Assembly: GCF_009936045.1 (NCBI RefSeq)
Contig: NZ_QWEQ01000003.1
Span: 62,001 to 126,000 of the forward strand
Reading direction: 5' to 3'
Length of the DNA stretch: 64,000 nt
Origin: Emergencia sp. 1XD21-10
GTDB taxonomy: Bacteria; Bacillota; Clostridia; Peptostreptococcales; Anaerovoracaceae
Position 1 is the stretch's first letter; each line of letters begins with the position of its first letter. Made by a program: the position numbers and the translations under genes. The notes beneath the pieces are model-generated. The model was given only the letters and a program-made list of their open reading frames with translations, was not told where the DNA came from and made no database searches. Of the stretch, positions 33,732-42,218 are shown piece after piece.

Positions 33732-35510
33732 TTATTTCTCCTCCTTTACGATGGCATCTACCGGGCAAACCTGTGCGCAAACGTCGCAGCCTACACAGTC
33801 AGCTCTATTGATATGTACTTTCTTAGTATCTTTGTCAAAGATCAGTGCAGGACATCCAGTCTTCTGACATGCCTTACATCCGATACACTTGTCAGGATCT
33901 ACAACATCCTTTGTCTGGAACAGACCCGGGAATTCTTCCAGATCAGCCTGAGAGAATTTCTTCAGCACGCACGGCCATCTTGTGATGATAACAGATGGTT
34001 CATCCAGATCCCAAAATTCATCAAAGGCGGCGTCAACTGCTTTCAGGTCGTTCGGATCGATTACTTTTACATGCTTGATACCGATGGCTTTAACCAACGC
34101 TTCCATGTTGATCATGTTAGCTTCTTCACCTTTTACGGTGTAGCCAGTACCCGGATTCTGCTGATGACCCGTCATACCGGTAATTCTGTTATCGAGAATT
34201 ACGTTGATGGTATTGCTGTTGTTGTAAACGGTGTTCATCAGGGAGTTTACGCCGGTATGGAAGAATGTAGAGTCACCCAGTACGGTAACAACCTTTCTCT
34301 TAATGCCTTCTCTGTTGAAGGTTTTCTGCGCGCCGTGCCCCATAGAAATAGATGCGCCCATACAGATCGCAGCGTCCATTGCATTATAAGGCGCGCCGTA
34401 TGCCAAAGTATAGCAGCCGATGTCGCCAGTAATCATCACATCTTTTCTCTTGCCCAGTCTATAGAACAGTCCTCTGTGCGGACATCCTGCACAAAGTGTC
34501 GGCGGACGCTTGATGACTTTTTCTTTGTCATAAGAAATCTGCGGCAGTTCTTCACCGTAAAGCGCTTTTCTCAGCACGTCGGATGTCATTTCACCGTATG
34601 CAGGGAATGTATCCTTGCCGTGGCATGCAAATCCGAGACGCTGTACAAATTCTTCGATATATGGATCGTCTTCTTCTACGATATAAATCGTTTCTACCTT
34701 GCTGCAGAACTCTTTGATCATCTCTGTCGGCAGCGGGAATGTGAAGCCTAATTTCAGATAAGAAGCATCTTCTCCGAATACTTCCTTCGCATAGTAATAG
34801 GAAGGACCGGATGCGATAACACCGATTTTGGTTCCGTTCATCTCAGCAAAGTTGAACTTGGACTGTTCGGAGTACGCCTCCAACTTCTTGGTTCTTTCTT
34901 CCATGTTTACTCTGTTGACTCTTGCGTTAGCAGGCACGCAGACGAATCTTGCCAGATCCTTTTCCCAAGGTCTGTTGGCAACTTCTACTCTTTCGCCAAC
35001 TTCTACCAGCGATTTAGAGTGACATACACGAGTAACCATTCTCATCAGCACCAATGCGCCATAGGTTTCGGAAACTTCATAAGCTTCCTTCATCATGTCA
35101 AGGCATTCCTGAGAGTCTGCAGGCTCAAACATCGGCATCTTTGCCATCTTAGCAAAGTTTCTGTTGTCCTGTTCATTCTGAGAGGAGAACATGCCCGGCT
35201 CATCAGCTGTTACCAGTACGGAACCGCCGTTTACTCTCATGGTGGCAAAGGTCATCATCGGGTCAGCAGCTACGTTTACACCTACGTGCTTCATGGAAGC
35301 CATGCTTCTTGCCCCAGCCATTGATGCCCCTGCTGCGGATTCCATGGCTACCTTTTCGTTCGGTGCCCATTCAGCGTAAATCTCCTTATATTTAGCAACA
35401 TTTTCCAAAATTTCTGTACTAGGCGTTCCAGGATATGCAGATGCGTGTGTTACGCCAGCCTCATAAGCCCCTCTTGCAATAGCTTCATCGCCTGTTAATA
35501 ATTTTTTCAT
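33732..35510 (-). CDS. iorA: Indolepyruvate:ferredoxin oxidoreductase, α subunit
   Basis: 592 residues, full length. The N-terminal pyrimidine-binding domain begins KKLLTGDEAIARGAYEAGVTHASAYPGTPSTEI. The TPP-binding domain has LCAGCPHRGLFYRLG and TGDIGCYTLAYGAPYNAMDA. The C-terminal two-cluster ferredoxin part has CIGCKACQKTGCP and CVGCDVCAQVCP. It feeds electrons from Phe, Tyr and Trp breakdown into the ferredoxin pool used by Rnf. A strong promoter and a divergent GntR gene lie upstream. Confidence 0.95.
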   Translation of the reverse strand: MKKLLTGDEAIARGAYEAGVTHASAYPGTPSTEILENVAKYKEIYAEWAPNEKVAMESAAGASMAGARSMASMKHVGVNVAADPMMTFATMRVNGGSVLVTADEPGMFSSQNEQDNRNFAKMAKMPMFEPADSQECLDMMKEAYEVSETYGALVLMRMVTRVCHSKSLVEVGERVEVANRPWEKDLARFVCVPANARVNRVNMEERTKKLEAYSEQSKFNFAEMNGTKIGVIASGPSYYYAKEVFGEDASYLKLGFTFPLPTEMIKEFCSKVETIYIVEEDDPYIEEFVQRLGFACHGKDTFPAYGEMTSDVLRKALYGEELPQISYDKEKVIKRPPTLCAGCPHRGLFYRLGKRKDVMITGDIGCYTLAYGAPYNAMDAAICMGASISMGHGAQKTFNREGIKRKVVTVLGDSTFFHTGVNSLMNTVYNNSNTINVILDNRITGMTGHQQNPGTGYTVKGEEANMINMEALVKAIGIKHVKVIDPNDLKAVDAAFDEFWDLDEPSVIITRWPCVLKKFSQADLEEFPGLFQTKDVVDPDKCIGCKACQKTGCPALIFDKDTKKVHINRADCVGCDVCAQVCPVDAIVKEEK

Positions 35511-35573
35511 AAGGGTGAATCCTCCTTCTTCTATCTACCAAGTAATCTCTTACATGATTAACTTCTTAACCAC

Positions 35574-35602
35574 ATTTTAGAACCGGAAATTTCCGTTGTC
35601 AA
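35574..35602 (-). promoter_or_regulatory. Promoter of iorAB with a palindrome in its spacer
   Basis: Minus strand TTGACA (35602-35597), 17-bp spacer, TAAAAT (35579-35574). The spacer contains the perfect 12-bp palindrome CGGAAATTTCCG (35584-35595). A protein bound there would block RNA polymerase, so it is a candidate operator. Confidence 0.65.
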
Positions 35603-35695
35603 TTGATTTCACCAAATCAACCTATATTTTTTTCAATTTTTTCCGCTTTATGTATATATAAACAATTTTTCTATCTATTTTTTATTTATTTATAA

Positions 35696-35711
35696 TTATT
35701 GTATACAATAA
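35696..35711. promoter_or_regulatory. Perfect 16-bp palindrome, candidate GntR operator
   Basis: TTATTGTATACAATAA lies between iorA and the divergent gntR gene. GntR/FadR-type regulators commonly bind short palindromes of this TTGTnnACAA kind. It is about 95 bp upstream of the iorA -35 and 164 bp upstream of the gntR -35. The assignment to the neighbouring GntR protein is inference. Confidence 0.45.
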
Positions 35712-35874
35712 ACCGTGAATGCTCTATTTTTCCATAAATCCGATTTTTCCAATGATAAAGGTGCATATAATTACACATTTCCCGCATTTTCACCATATTT
35801 TTCCCGTAAAAATAAGGCATTATCAATCATTCATTATTTTTCGTCAAACCCTTTTCAAAGAAATCAGAAAACTA

Positions 35875-35903
35875 TTGACATTATGGTGAAAATCCCTTAA
35901 AAT
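35875..35903 (+). promoter_or_regulatory. Promoter of the gntR gene
   Basis: TTGACA (35875-35880), 17-bp spacer, TAAAAT (35898-35903); 42 bp before the ATG. Confidence 0.7.
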
Positions 35904-35944
35904 ATGCCTATCGATATGAAGACTAGACAAAGGAATACCAGACT

Positions 35945-36592
35945 ATGAACAAGCCGATTAAGAAAGCCCCTATACGGGATCAGATTTACGACATCATCAA
36001 GAAAAATATAATTGAAGGAAAATACGAACCCGGAAGCCGCCTAAGCATTACAGCCCTTTCCAAAGAACTGAATGTCAGTAATTCTCCAGTGAGAGAAGCA
36101 CTTTCCATGCTGAATCGCGACGGTATCATCGACATTTATCCCAATTCCGGACCCAGCGTCATTAAATTTTCCGAGCGAAGACTTGCACAGATTGCACAGG
36201 CAATTTTGAGCATGCTTCTTGGCGCCTTTGAAATCTGCCAGCAGACCGGCAGAATGGATCAGCTTGTAGAACTTTTACAGAAAACATTGAAAGCACAGAT
36301 TGACCATCTGGAGGTAGACAATATGCAGGAATACGTTCGTTATTCCATCAGTTTCGAGTCCGCTTTCATCACCTGCTGTGACAATCCTTATATCACACGG
36401 CAGTACGGTCAAATCGAAGATTTATTTTACATGATTGTACTCTATAATCACTGGCATATTGACAGAAGCAGAAATCACACTGTCATGGAACACCAGCAGA
36501 TTCTGAGCGCTATCATCAGCGGCGATTACAGCACCGCAAAGGATTTGCTGTCTGCCCATTATAATCGCTTCCAACTAAACGAAACAAACTAA
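35945..36592 (+). CDS. GntR-family transcriptional regulator (FadR-like)
   Basis: 215 residues. N-terminal winged helix: IRDQIYDIIKKNIIEGKYEPGSRLSITALSKELNVSNSPVREALSMLNRDG. The C-terminal all-helical FCD-type domain is somewhat diverged (SFESAFITCCDNPYITRQYGQIEDLF...). It probably responds to an organic acid. Divergent from iorAB, so likely its regulator. AAAGGA precedes the ATG and a terminator follows. Confidence 0.87.
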   Translation: MNKPIKKAPIRDQIYDIIKKNIIEGKYEPGSRLSITALSKELNVSNSPVREALSMLNRDGIIDIYPNSGPSVIKFSERRLAQIAQAILSMLLGAFEICQQTGRMDQLVELLQKTLKAQIDHLEVDNMQEYVRYSISFESAFITCCDNPYITRQYGQIEDLFYMIVLYNHWHIDRSRNHTVMEHQQILSAIISGDYSTAKDLLSAHYNRFQLNETN

Positions 36593-36652
36593 ATTCTTCC
36601 ATCCCTTCTGCATACTCCCTCCTATTCTTTCAGAATTGAAGTATGCAATAGG

Positions 36653-36691
36653 AAAGCTCTTGCCTCTCCCCTTTCTGGCAAGAGCTTTTTT
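36653..36691 (+). terminator. Terminator after gntR
   Basis: AAAGCTCTTGCC (36653-36664) pairs with GGCAAGAGCTTT (36677-36688) followed by TTT. It also lies 14 bp after the convergent ykvI-like gene and could serve both, though its T-run is better on the plus strand. Confidence 0.75.
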
Positions 36692-36701
36692 CATGAAAAA
36701 A

Positions 36702-37787
36702 TTAATTTCTTTGCACAGTGTTCTTCCTATGTCCAATTTGCCACCGAAACACACAGAACAGCAGTATAATGCCCAGATATCCCGTAAAAGGATAAATAAA
36801 TGCTACCAGTTTGTCAAAAGGCAGCTGCCCCAGGATAAAACTGTCAGCGCTGACCAGAAAAGCAATAATCAGAGACGCTTTACTCTTCGGTCTTGCAAGA
36901 CCATTGCAGATGGACCAGAGCACCGGCGCTGCTGTAGAGAAGATGCCGCAGATCATAATACAGACAAACACCGTTCCCGCTGCAGATGATACGTTTTCTG
37001 CCAGTTTCAGAGAAGGCACGATACTGCTTTCTGCCAAATCCAGCCGTGAGGTCAATGCCAAATTCATGAAGATCACCGTAATCATCAGCAGTACGCCACC
37101 CGCAATGCCGCCAGCCGCTGCCTCTCTTTCAGATTTCGCATCCCTTCCCAGCGCCATCAGAAATGCAACTGAACTGACTGTATTATAGGCAACATACAAA
37201 ATGCCGCTAAACCACCAGTTCTGTGCAGGGCGTGCATTCTGTAAAAATTCCACATCTACATTTCCCGCCATCAGATCACCAAAGTTCGCTGTAATCGTGC
37301 AGATTGCAATAAACACAGAAAAACCAATGATAAGCGGTCCCATAAGCCCTACAATATCAATGAGTTTATCAAGTCCAAAAGCAAAAGCGCCAAAGACCAG
37401 AAGCGCCATAATCAGTCCCCCTACATAGTAACTGACCCCGCAATACTCCGAAAGCGACGCTCCTGCACCGGAAATCATCACAGCAAGGACTGCAAATAAA
37501 TAAAACAGAACAAAATATTCATAAAAAGTTCCCAGTATTTTTCCGCAAAAAAGCTGGTATGGCTTTTCTGCAGCTTTTTCACCTACCCGATGTCCAATCT
37601 TCATCAGGCTGCCACCTGCCCAGGAAAAAAGAATCATACTGACAATGGCTCCAGCGATTCCCATAGTTCCATAAGATGTATAAAACTGTAAAATTTCCTG
37701 TCCCGTTGCAAAACCAGAGCCGATTTCAAAGGCGATATAGGCTCCAGCATACTTCATAACCCGGATGATACTAATTCTTTCTTTCAA
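36702..37787 (-). CDS. YkvI-family membrane transporter
   Basis: 361 residues, about 10 helices. The family opening YAGAYIAFEIGSGFATGQEILQFY resembles the first helix of APC/LeuT-type transporters. It is thought to carry amino acids or similar solutes, but the substrate is unproven. The start is the TTG at 37787 (reading MKERISIIRVMKYAG), with AAGGGGG 7 nt upstream; this fits family N termini better than the longer open frame. Confidence 0.78.
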   Translation of the reverse strand: MKERISIIRVMKYAGAYIAFEIGSGFATGQEILQFYTSYGTMGIAGAIVSMILFSWAGGSLMKIGHRVGEKAAEKPYQLFCGKILGTFYEYFVLFYLFAVLAVMISGAGASLSEYCGVSYYVGGLIMALLVFGAFAFGLDKLIDIVGLMGPLIIGFSVFIAICTITANFGDLMAGNVDVEFLQNARPAQNWWFSGILYVAYNTVSSVAFLMALGRDAKSEREAAAGGIAGGVLLMITVIFMNLALTSRLDLAESSIVPSLKLAENVSSAAGTVFVCIMICGIFSTAAPVLWSICNGLARPKSKASLIIAFLVSADSFILGQLPFDKLVAFIYPFTGYLGIILLFCVFRWQIGHRKNTVQRN

Positions 37788-37872
37788 CGCGAATCCCCCT
37801 TTGTACTTCCTACCAGAATATGCGGACAAAGAAAAAAATAGACCGAAAGCCTCTGCTTTCAGTCTATCCATT

Positions 37873-38112
37873 TTACATGTTCACTTGCTTGCCGTCCTCG
37901 CCAGAAGACTCTGCTACCACTCTTGCAAAATCCTCCCATTTATAGCTGCCCCGATCAGTCTCTCGATCCGGATCCTGTGCATTAAAAAAGCAGCTAGGAA
38001 TTTCTCTTTCTTTCAGATTCTTCGCAATGCAAGGCGTGCATCCTTCATTATGATTGACCGGGTTAAAAGGACAATCATAGTCATTGCAGGTACAAAAACT
38101 CACTTTCCCCAT
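37873..38112 (-). CDS. Small Cys-rich protein, DUF6485-like
   Basis: 79 residues with a dense Cys pattern (CTCNDYDCPFNPVNHNEGCTPCIAKN...IPSCFF), suggesting a bound metal or cluster. The pattern resembles short DUF6485 proteins of anaerobes, whose function is unknown. The ATG at 38112 has AGGAGG upstream. It lies 85 bp upstream of the ykvI-like gene in the same direction. Confidence 0.6.
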   Translation of the reverse strand: MGKVSFCTCNDYDCPFNPVNHNEGCTPCIAKNLKEREIPSCFFNAQDPDRETDRGSYKWEDFARVVAESSGEDGKQVNM

Positions 38113-38139
38113 GTTGTAGCGCCTCCTCGTTTTTTCTTA

Positions 38140-38424
38140 TCATACTCTATTTTCCTCCGCTGCGCAAGCTTTCTTCACAGGATGCCGAATCACAGTTTTG
38201 CACCGCTGTGCGGCGACTCTTCTTGGATCGGACAGATAAATTTCGTGGTGCCGCCGGTTTTCTGTAAAGTCTGTCACAAAACCCTGCTCTGCCACGTATG
38301 CCTCCATCAGCGCCACCGTTTGCGGCTCGTCATCATAAGTCCCCACGTGCATGCACTGAACACAAAGTCCTTCCTCCATCGTCAGATATTCCACTTTGGA
38401 GTAGAACCATTTGCTAGTAGGCAG
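38140..38424 (-). pseudogene. C-terminal remnant of a GyrI-like small-molecule-binding protein
   Basis: The reading frame gives KVEYLTMEEGLCVQCMHVG... EIYLSDPRRVAAQRCKTVIRHPVKK, matching the last third of GyrI-like ligand-binding proteins (normally about 200 residues). The frame closes upstream with a stop at 38425-38427, and no N-terminal part lies in the next 250 bp. The break sits where mobile-element DNA appears to begin, so insertion of the element probably cut the gene. The missing half may lie at the other end of the element. Confidence 0.6.
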
Positions 38425-38648
38425 CTACCTCTTAGTGTTATATAATCCCTGTAAATCCCTACCTTTCACGAATCACGAATGTTATCTCGTACCGACCTGT
38501 GACTGCTGATTTTAAGGTGTTTTAGATGCTCCTTTTAGCAGGCGATTAGCAAGGGGATTGAATTTAGGGAAATGGTATGCTGTAAACCGTTTCCCATTTC
38601 GTATCTGCATTTCACAACTGGTGTTAAAATAGTTTAAACTGTTTGCTG
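38425..38648. other. Gap at the probable left boundary of the integrative element
   Basis: No gene. It contains a tandem repeat CACGAAT-CACGAAT (38467-38480) and AT-rich stretches, as expected near recombinase arm sites. The crossover core cannot be fixed without the right end of the element. Confidence 0.35.
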
Positions 38649-38675
38649 TTTAAGGTCACAAATTGTGACCTTAAA
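38649..38675. repeat. Perfect 27-bp palindrome downstream of the ORF6N gene
   Basis: Thirteen-base arms (TTTAAGGTCACAA and its complement) around a single A. It belongs to a set of four related palindromes in and around the ORF6N gene. It is not followed by a T-run. Confidence 0.75.
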
Positions 38676-38683
38676 GAAATCTA

Positions 38684-39646
38684 CTATTCTTCGGTTTCCA
38701 GTTCCAACCGCTGCAATATGTCCTTGATAATTCCCTCGTCTTGGATAAGATTGATTCCAAAACACTTTTTCCCTGCGTCTTTCAAGGATGCTCCTACATG
38801 ATAGGCTGTCGTTCGGTCAAGAATCAAAAACCTGTCATGAAATACTTTTGTATATTTTACTTCCAATGTCGGATATTGTGCATTAAAATTCTCCACATCC
38901 GTTTTAGTCAACTTTGTCCGTTTCAAAGTATATACCTTGACCGCCACATTTTCCTTTTTCTTGGAAAGAAGATTTAATGTCCCAACATCAACATATCCGT
39001 CTATTAGAGTAATCTCTTTGTCCGCTTTCTGAATAAGGCTGACAATCAGACTAAACGCATCATATATCTGCCCATCAAAAAACACCTTTTGATTAGATTC
39101 CTCATGTTCGGATATGTACTCAAATATCTGCTCTAATTTTTCGTCTGTCTGTTTTTGATATTCCAACTGCCGCAATTCAACTGTGCTAATACGTTCAAAG
39201 AGCAGAGCATTGTTGGAGATAAATCGCCGCATCTCTACAAAAGATTTCATTATACTTATGCTTACTTGTACAGCCACATCACTTCGTAAAACGGCAGAAA
39301 GCATAGCAATCCCTTGTTCTGTAAATACATATGGTAAATATCGTCTACCACCCTTTTTCATTTCATCTTCCTTTGAGGTCGCAAATTGCGACCTCAAAGA
39401 TTCTGTCTCTTCTACATTTAATTGAAAACGGAATTCTTCTGGAAAACGAGCAATATTTCTTTTTACTGCTTCATTGAGCCTTTTAGTTTCTACTTGATAC
39501 AGCATTGCTAAATCACTATCTATCATAACCTGTTGATTACGAACAACATAAATCATGCTTTTTATATCAAATTGAGTTACTTCGGTATGTGGCTCTTGAA
39601 TATCCGTATTAACTTTTGTCAAGGCTTTCTGCTCGGTATCAGCCAT
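38684..39646 (-). CDS. ORF6N-domain protein with a phospholipase-D-like C-terminal part
   Basis: 320 residues. The N-terminal ORF6N DNA-binding domain, typical of phage and mobile-element antirepressor-like proteins, runs about 25-140 (VRNQQVMIDSDLAMLYQVETKRLNEAVKRN... LRSQFATS... YVFTEQGIAMLSAVLRSDVA). The C-terminal part (about 195-315) has FHDRFLILD, resembling a single HxD half-site of PLD-like folds. Function is unknown; regulation of the element is a guess. A 29-bp palindrome lies inside the codons for LRSQFATSK. Confidence 0.8.
   Translation of the reverse strand: MADTEQKALTKVNTDIQEPHTEVTQFDIKSMIYVVRNQQVMIDSDLAMLYQVETKRLNEAVKRNIARFPEEFRFQLNVEETESLRSQFATSKEDEMKKGGRRYLPYVFTEQGIAMLSAVLRSDVAVQVSISIMKSFVEMRRFISNNALLFERISTVELRQLEYQKQTDEKLEQIFEYISEHEESNQKVFFDGQIYDAFSLIVSLIQKADKEITLIDGYVDVGTLNLLSKKKENVAVKVYTLKRTKLTKTDVENFNAQYPTLEVKYTKVFHDRFLILDRTTAYHVGASLKDAGKKCFGINLIQDEGIIKDILQRLELETEE
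39371..39399. repeat. Perfect 29-bp palindrome inside the ORF6N coding region
   Basis: Fourteen-base arms (CTTTGAGGTCGCAA and its complement) around a single A. It coincides with the codons for the conserved LRSQFATSK of the ORF6N domain. Confidence 0.8.
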
Positions 39647-39664
39647 ATCTACCGTCCTTTCTAT

Positions 39665-39729
39665 TTTTGAGGTGCCAATTTGCTACCTCAAAATCATCCA
39701 AAACTTGAAGTCGCAAGTTGCGACTTCAA
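39665..39729. repeat. Two further palindromes of the same family upstream of the ORF6N gene
   Basis: 39665-39693: 14-base arms starting TTTTGAGGTGCCAA with two mismatches. 39705-39729: perfect 12-base arms TTGAAGTCGCAA around one G. They lie 19-83 bp upstream of the ORF6N ATG, where a promoter or operator would sit. Confidence 0.75.
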
Positions 39730-39916
39730 ATTCCCACACTTCGTATTATTCTAAACTAAAAATTCAAAATTAGAATTTCAAGTCTTATGTACGCTCATTG
39801 TTTGCCTTTATAGTATATCATACATTTTTCTACGGGAATAGACATAATCTTACCTTATCCATAGAAAAAGAGAATAAAACAACCTGTCTTAAAAATTGCC
39901 TTATCCTCTATGTTCC
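39730..39916. other. AT-rich gap between the ORF6N and integrase genes
   Basis: Contains AATTCAAAATTAGAATT-like short repeats and no gene. In Tn916-type elements the integrase lies next to one end, so the element boundary could also be here rather than near 38.4 kb. Confidence 0.3.
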
Positions 39917-41299
39917 TTATAAATTTTTCGCCAATGTTTTCAACAACGCCGCCATCTCTGGATTGGCAAGCAGCTTGAGAAGCATTTCTTGGTCTGTCTG
40001 TGATGCTGTTTCTTCCTTTGTTTCTTCCTGCACTTCCTCCGCAACAGGGGCAGCTTTGCTCTGGTAAAACTGTTCTTCAAACCTCTGTGCATTTATCCGT
40101 CTGTCATCATCTATGATGTGGGAATACACATCGGCTACCATTTTGACCTGTGCATGTCCAGAATCGCCCTGCACGGATTTCATATCGCCACCGTTGAGCT
40201 TCAACTTATATGTGATACTCGAATGACGGAAACTGTGAAAGACGACTGGCGGTAAATCATTATCTTTAATGAGCTTCGCCAATGCCCGATTGATAACCTG
40301 TCCCTCAATCGGTCTGCCGCAGGATGAAGCGAATACAAGGTTAAAATCCATATATTCATCTCCGAACAGCTCTTTGAGGTTTTCTATATCCTCACGCCTG
40401 CTGACGAGCATTTGTGCAACCGTCTTAGGCAGGAATATCTTTCGGATACTGGTCTTTGTTTTCGGCTCTTTCAGCACCAGAGAGGTATGTGTGCTTGCTA
40501 CCGCAGGTGGGAACTTGAATATAACACCCTTTTCCCCTAACTGTTCCAGAGCATTGCGGTTGACACGCTGCAACTCTTTATTCACGAAAATATAAGCACA
40601 ATCGTTCTTGATGCTGTTTTCGGAAATGTCGATGCAGTCCCAAGTCAGACCGAGCATTTCCCCCATACGCAGAGAACAGGAAAAAGCAAGATTTAATGCC
40701 AATGACAGATTATCGTCATCGCAGACCTCCAATGCCTTGAATAAGGTTTCCGCTGTCCAGATGTCACGCTCCTTGTGTTCCTCTTTCGGAAGTGTAGCAT
40801 TTTGTACGGGATTTCTTGACATCAGCTCCCACTTTACACCTTGATTGAAGGCGTTGCGAAGCAGCTTATGAATTTCTCTTACTGTATGGGCTGTGAGGTA
40901 TTCATGGGTCGGCTTACGGTTGTTGACTACCTTTGCCTTGACTGACAACAGGCTCTGGTAATATTTGTCCATCGTCCTCGGTGTCACCTCTTCCAGTTTC
41001 ATATCTCCGATAAGGGGATTGATATAATTGAAAATCAAGCTTCTTCTCGCTTCATAAGTTGACATCGCCCAAGTATTCACTCCATAAATGGACATATATT
41101 CTTCAAGCAGGTCGCTGACGGTACTTGCAGTCGGGACAATGAATGTCCCTGTTTCCTGCTCAAATTCCACCTGCACCTTACGCTTTTTTGCTTCAGCATT
41201 AGTGGCAAATGTTTCCCACTTCTGCCTTTTCACGCCGTTTTCATCTGTATAAGAATAAACTACGGAATAGCGGTTTTTTCTCTTTACGATTGATGCCAT
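39917..41299 (-). CDS. int: Tyrosine recombinase (integrase) of the integrative element
   Basis: 460 residues. An N-terminal arm-binding region (KRQKWETFATNAEAKKRKVQ) and core-binding SAM-like domain precede the catalytic domain. The active-site residues are the Arg in SLRMGEMLGL, HSFRHSS, GHAQVKMVADVYSH and the Tyr in the last. A charged C-terminal extension rich in Glu (about 420-450) is less usual. It integrates and excises the element. It is the last gene of the mazF-HTH-int run, 14 bp after the nearest HTH gene. Confidence 0.92.
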   Translation of the reverse strand: MASIVKRKNRYSVVYSYTDENGVKRQKWETFATNAEAKKRKVQVEFEQETGTFIVPTASTVSDLLEEYMSIYGVNTWAMSTYEARRSLIFNYINPLIGDMKLEEVTPRTMDKYYQSLLSVKAKVVNNRKPTHEYLTAHTVREIHKLLRNAFNQGVKWELMSRNPVQNATLPKEEHKERDIWTAETLFKALEVCDDDNLSLALNLAFSCSLRMGEMLGLTWDCIDISENSIKNDCAYIFVNKELQRVNRNALEQLGEKGVIFKFPPAVASTHTSLVLKEPKTKTSIRKIFLPKTVAQMLVSRREDIENLKELFGDEYMDFNLVFASSCGRPIEGQVINRALAKLIKDNDLPPVVFHSFRHSSITYKLKLNGGDMKSVQGDSGHAQVKMVADVYSHIIDDDRRINAQRFEEQFYQSKAAPVAEEVQEETKEETASQTDQEMLLKLLANPEMAALLKTLAKNL

Positions 41300-41313
41300 G
41301 CTTTCTCACCTCC

Positions 41314-41526
41314 TTACATCGTGCTGTCAAGCCAAGCGTCAAAGCTGCTTTTTACAATTCGGATTCCATTGCCCATGCGGACACTCTGAAACAGATTCTT
41401 CTTTATCAGTGCATAAGCGGTAGGTCGGCTTATGCCTAGCATCTGCTGAATCTCTGCAACAGAATAGCTTTTTTTATTCTGGGCGGTGTTCAAAGCCCCG
41501 CCCATCTCTGCAATATGTTCTTTCAT
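41314..41526 (-). CDS. Excisionase-type HTH_17 protein (HTH-D)
   Basis: 70 residues with one MerR-like/HTH_17 DNA-binding unit: KSYSVAEIQQMLGISRPTAYALIKKNLFQSVRMGNGIRIVKSSFDAWLD. Its position immediately before int matches Xis of Tn916-like elements, so it is the best excisionase candidate. The start overlaps the stop of the gene before it by one base. Confidence 0.8.
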   Translation of the reverse strand: MKEHIAEMGGALNTAQNKKSYSVAEIQQMLGISRPTAYALIKKNLFQSVRMGNGIRIVKSSFDAWLDSTM

Positions 41527-41936
41527 CAGTCTATAACCTCCTTATGTACGTCAGCCTTTATGTAATGGGTCTGGGATTGATACCATTCCTCAAAGCTGTC
41601 TTTATAAATCCTTGTGGCTTGCCCCACCTTTGCGGTACGAAACATCTTTTTCTTTATCAGCTCATAGATGGAGCTATCGGAAACGCCGAGTGAATCTGCT
41701 GCTTCCCGAACAGAAAAGGTAATGCCTGTCCAGTTCTTCCCCGGCGGAGTGCCGTCAACCTTTTTATAATGGAGCTGATTATCATACCATTTTTCAAAGC
41801 TGTCCACCATTACCCGCATTTTTCCTGCGATAATGACCGTTTCAAAGTATCCTTTCTTTACAAGCCAGTAGGAATCTGTTTTCCCGATTCCAAGCAATCG
41901 CCGCATTTCTGTTACGGATATACTTTTCTTATTCAT
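41526..41936 (-). CDS. Double HTH_17 protein (two excisionase-like units in one chain, HTH-C)
   Basis: 136 residues with two complete HTH_17 units: ISVTEMRRLLGIGKTDSYWLVKKGYFETVIIAGKMRVMVDSFEKWYD (about 4-50) and FSVREAADSLGVSDSSIYELIKKKMFRTAKVGQATRIYKDSFEEWY. A fused pair could bridge two DNA sites. The start at 41936 (MNKKSIS) follows GGGAGG and overlaps the previous gene by 8 nt. Confidence 0.75.
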   Translation of the reverse strand: MNKKSISVTEMRRLLGIGKTDSYWLVKKGYFETVIIAGKMRVMVDSFEKWYDNQLHYKKVDGTPPGKNWTGITFSVREAADSLGVSDSSIYELIKKKMFRTAKVGQATRIYKDSFEEWYQSQTHYIKADVHKEVID

Positions 41937-42168
41937 CAGCCTGCACCTCCCTCTGGGAGCCAAGCCATCTGTCAAAGCTCTTTTTTGATATGCGGTAATT
42001 CTTTCCTACTTTGACACAATGGAAACAGCCCTTTTTTACTAAATCATAAGCGGCTGTCCTGCCTATGCCTAAAATGCTCCGTATCTCGTCTACGGTATAT
42101 ACCCGCTTTTCGTATGTAATAAGAGGGGGAGAGGTTCTGCCGTCCCCATTTGCTTTATTTCTGCCCAT
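41929..42168 (-). CDS. Excisionase-type HTH_17 protein (HTH-B)
   Basis: 79 residues: a charged N-terminal tail, then YTVDEIRSILGIGRTAAYDLVKKGCFHCVKVGKNYRISKKSFDRWLGS. GGAGGAAAATC precedes the ATG. It is close in sequence to HTH-A (YTVDEIQDILGIGRNAAYSLVKSG), which suggests a recent duplication. Confidence 0.78.
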   Translation of the reverse strand: MGRNKANGDGRTSPPLITYEKRVYTVDEIRSILGIGRTAAYDLVKKGCFHCVKVGKNYRISKKSFDRWLGSQREVQADE

Positions 42169-42218
42169 TGATTTTCCTCCGTGATGTTTATATTCGGCTC
42201 GTCAGCCATTGCATCCTG

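Noticed and set aside
38649-38675. Palindrome after the ORF6N gene as a terminator
   Set aside because: It lacks a T-run on either strand, and the same palindrome type recurs inside and upstream of the gene, so a terminator role is not the best reading.
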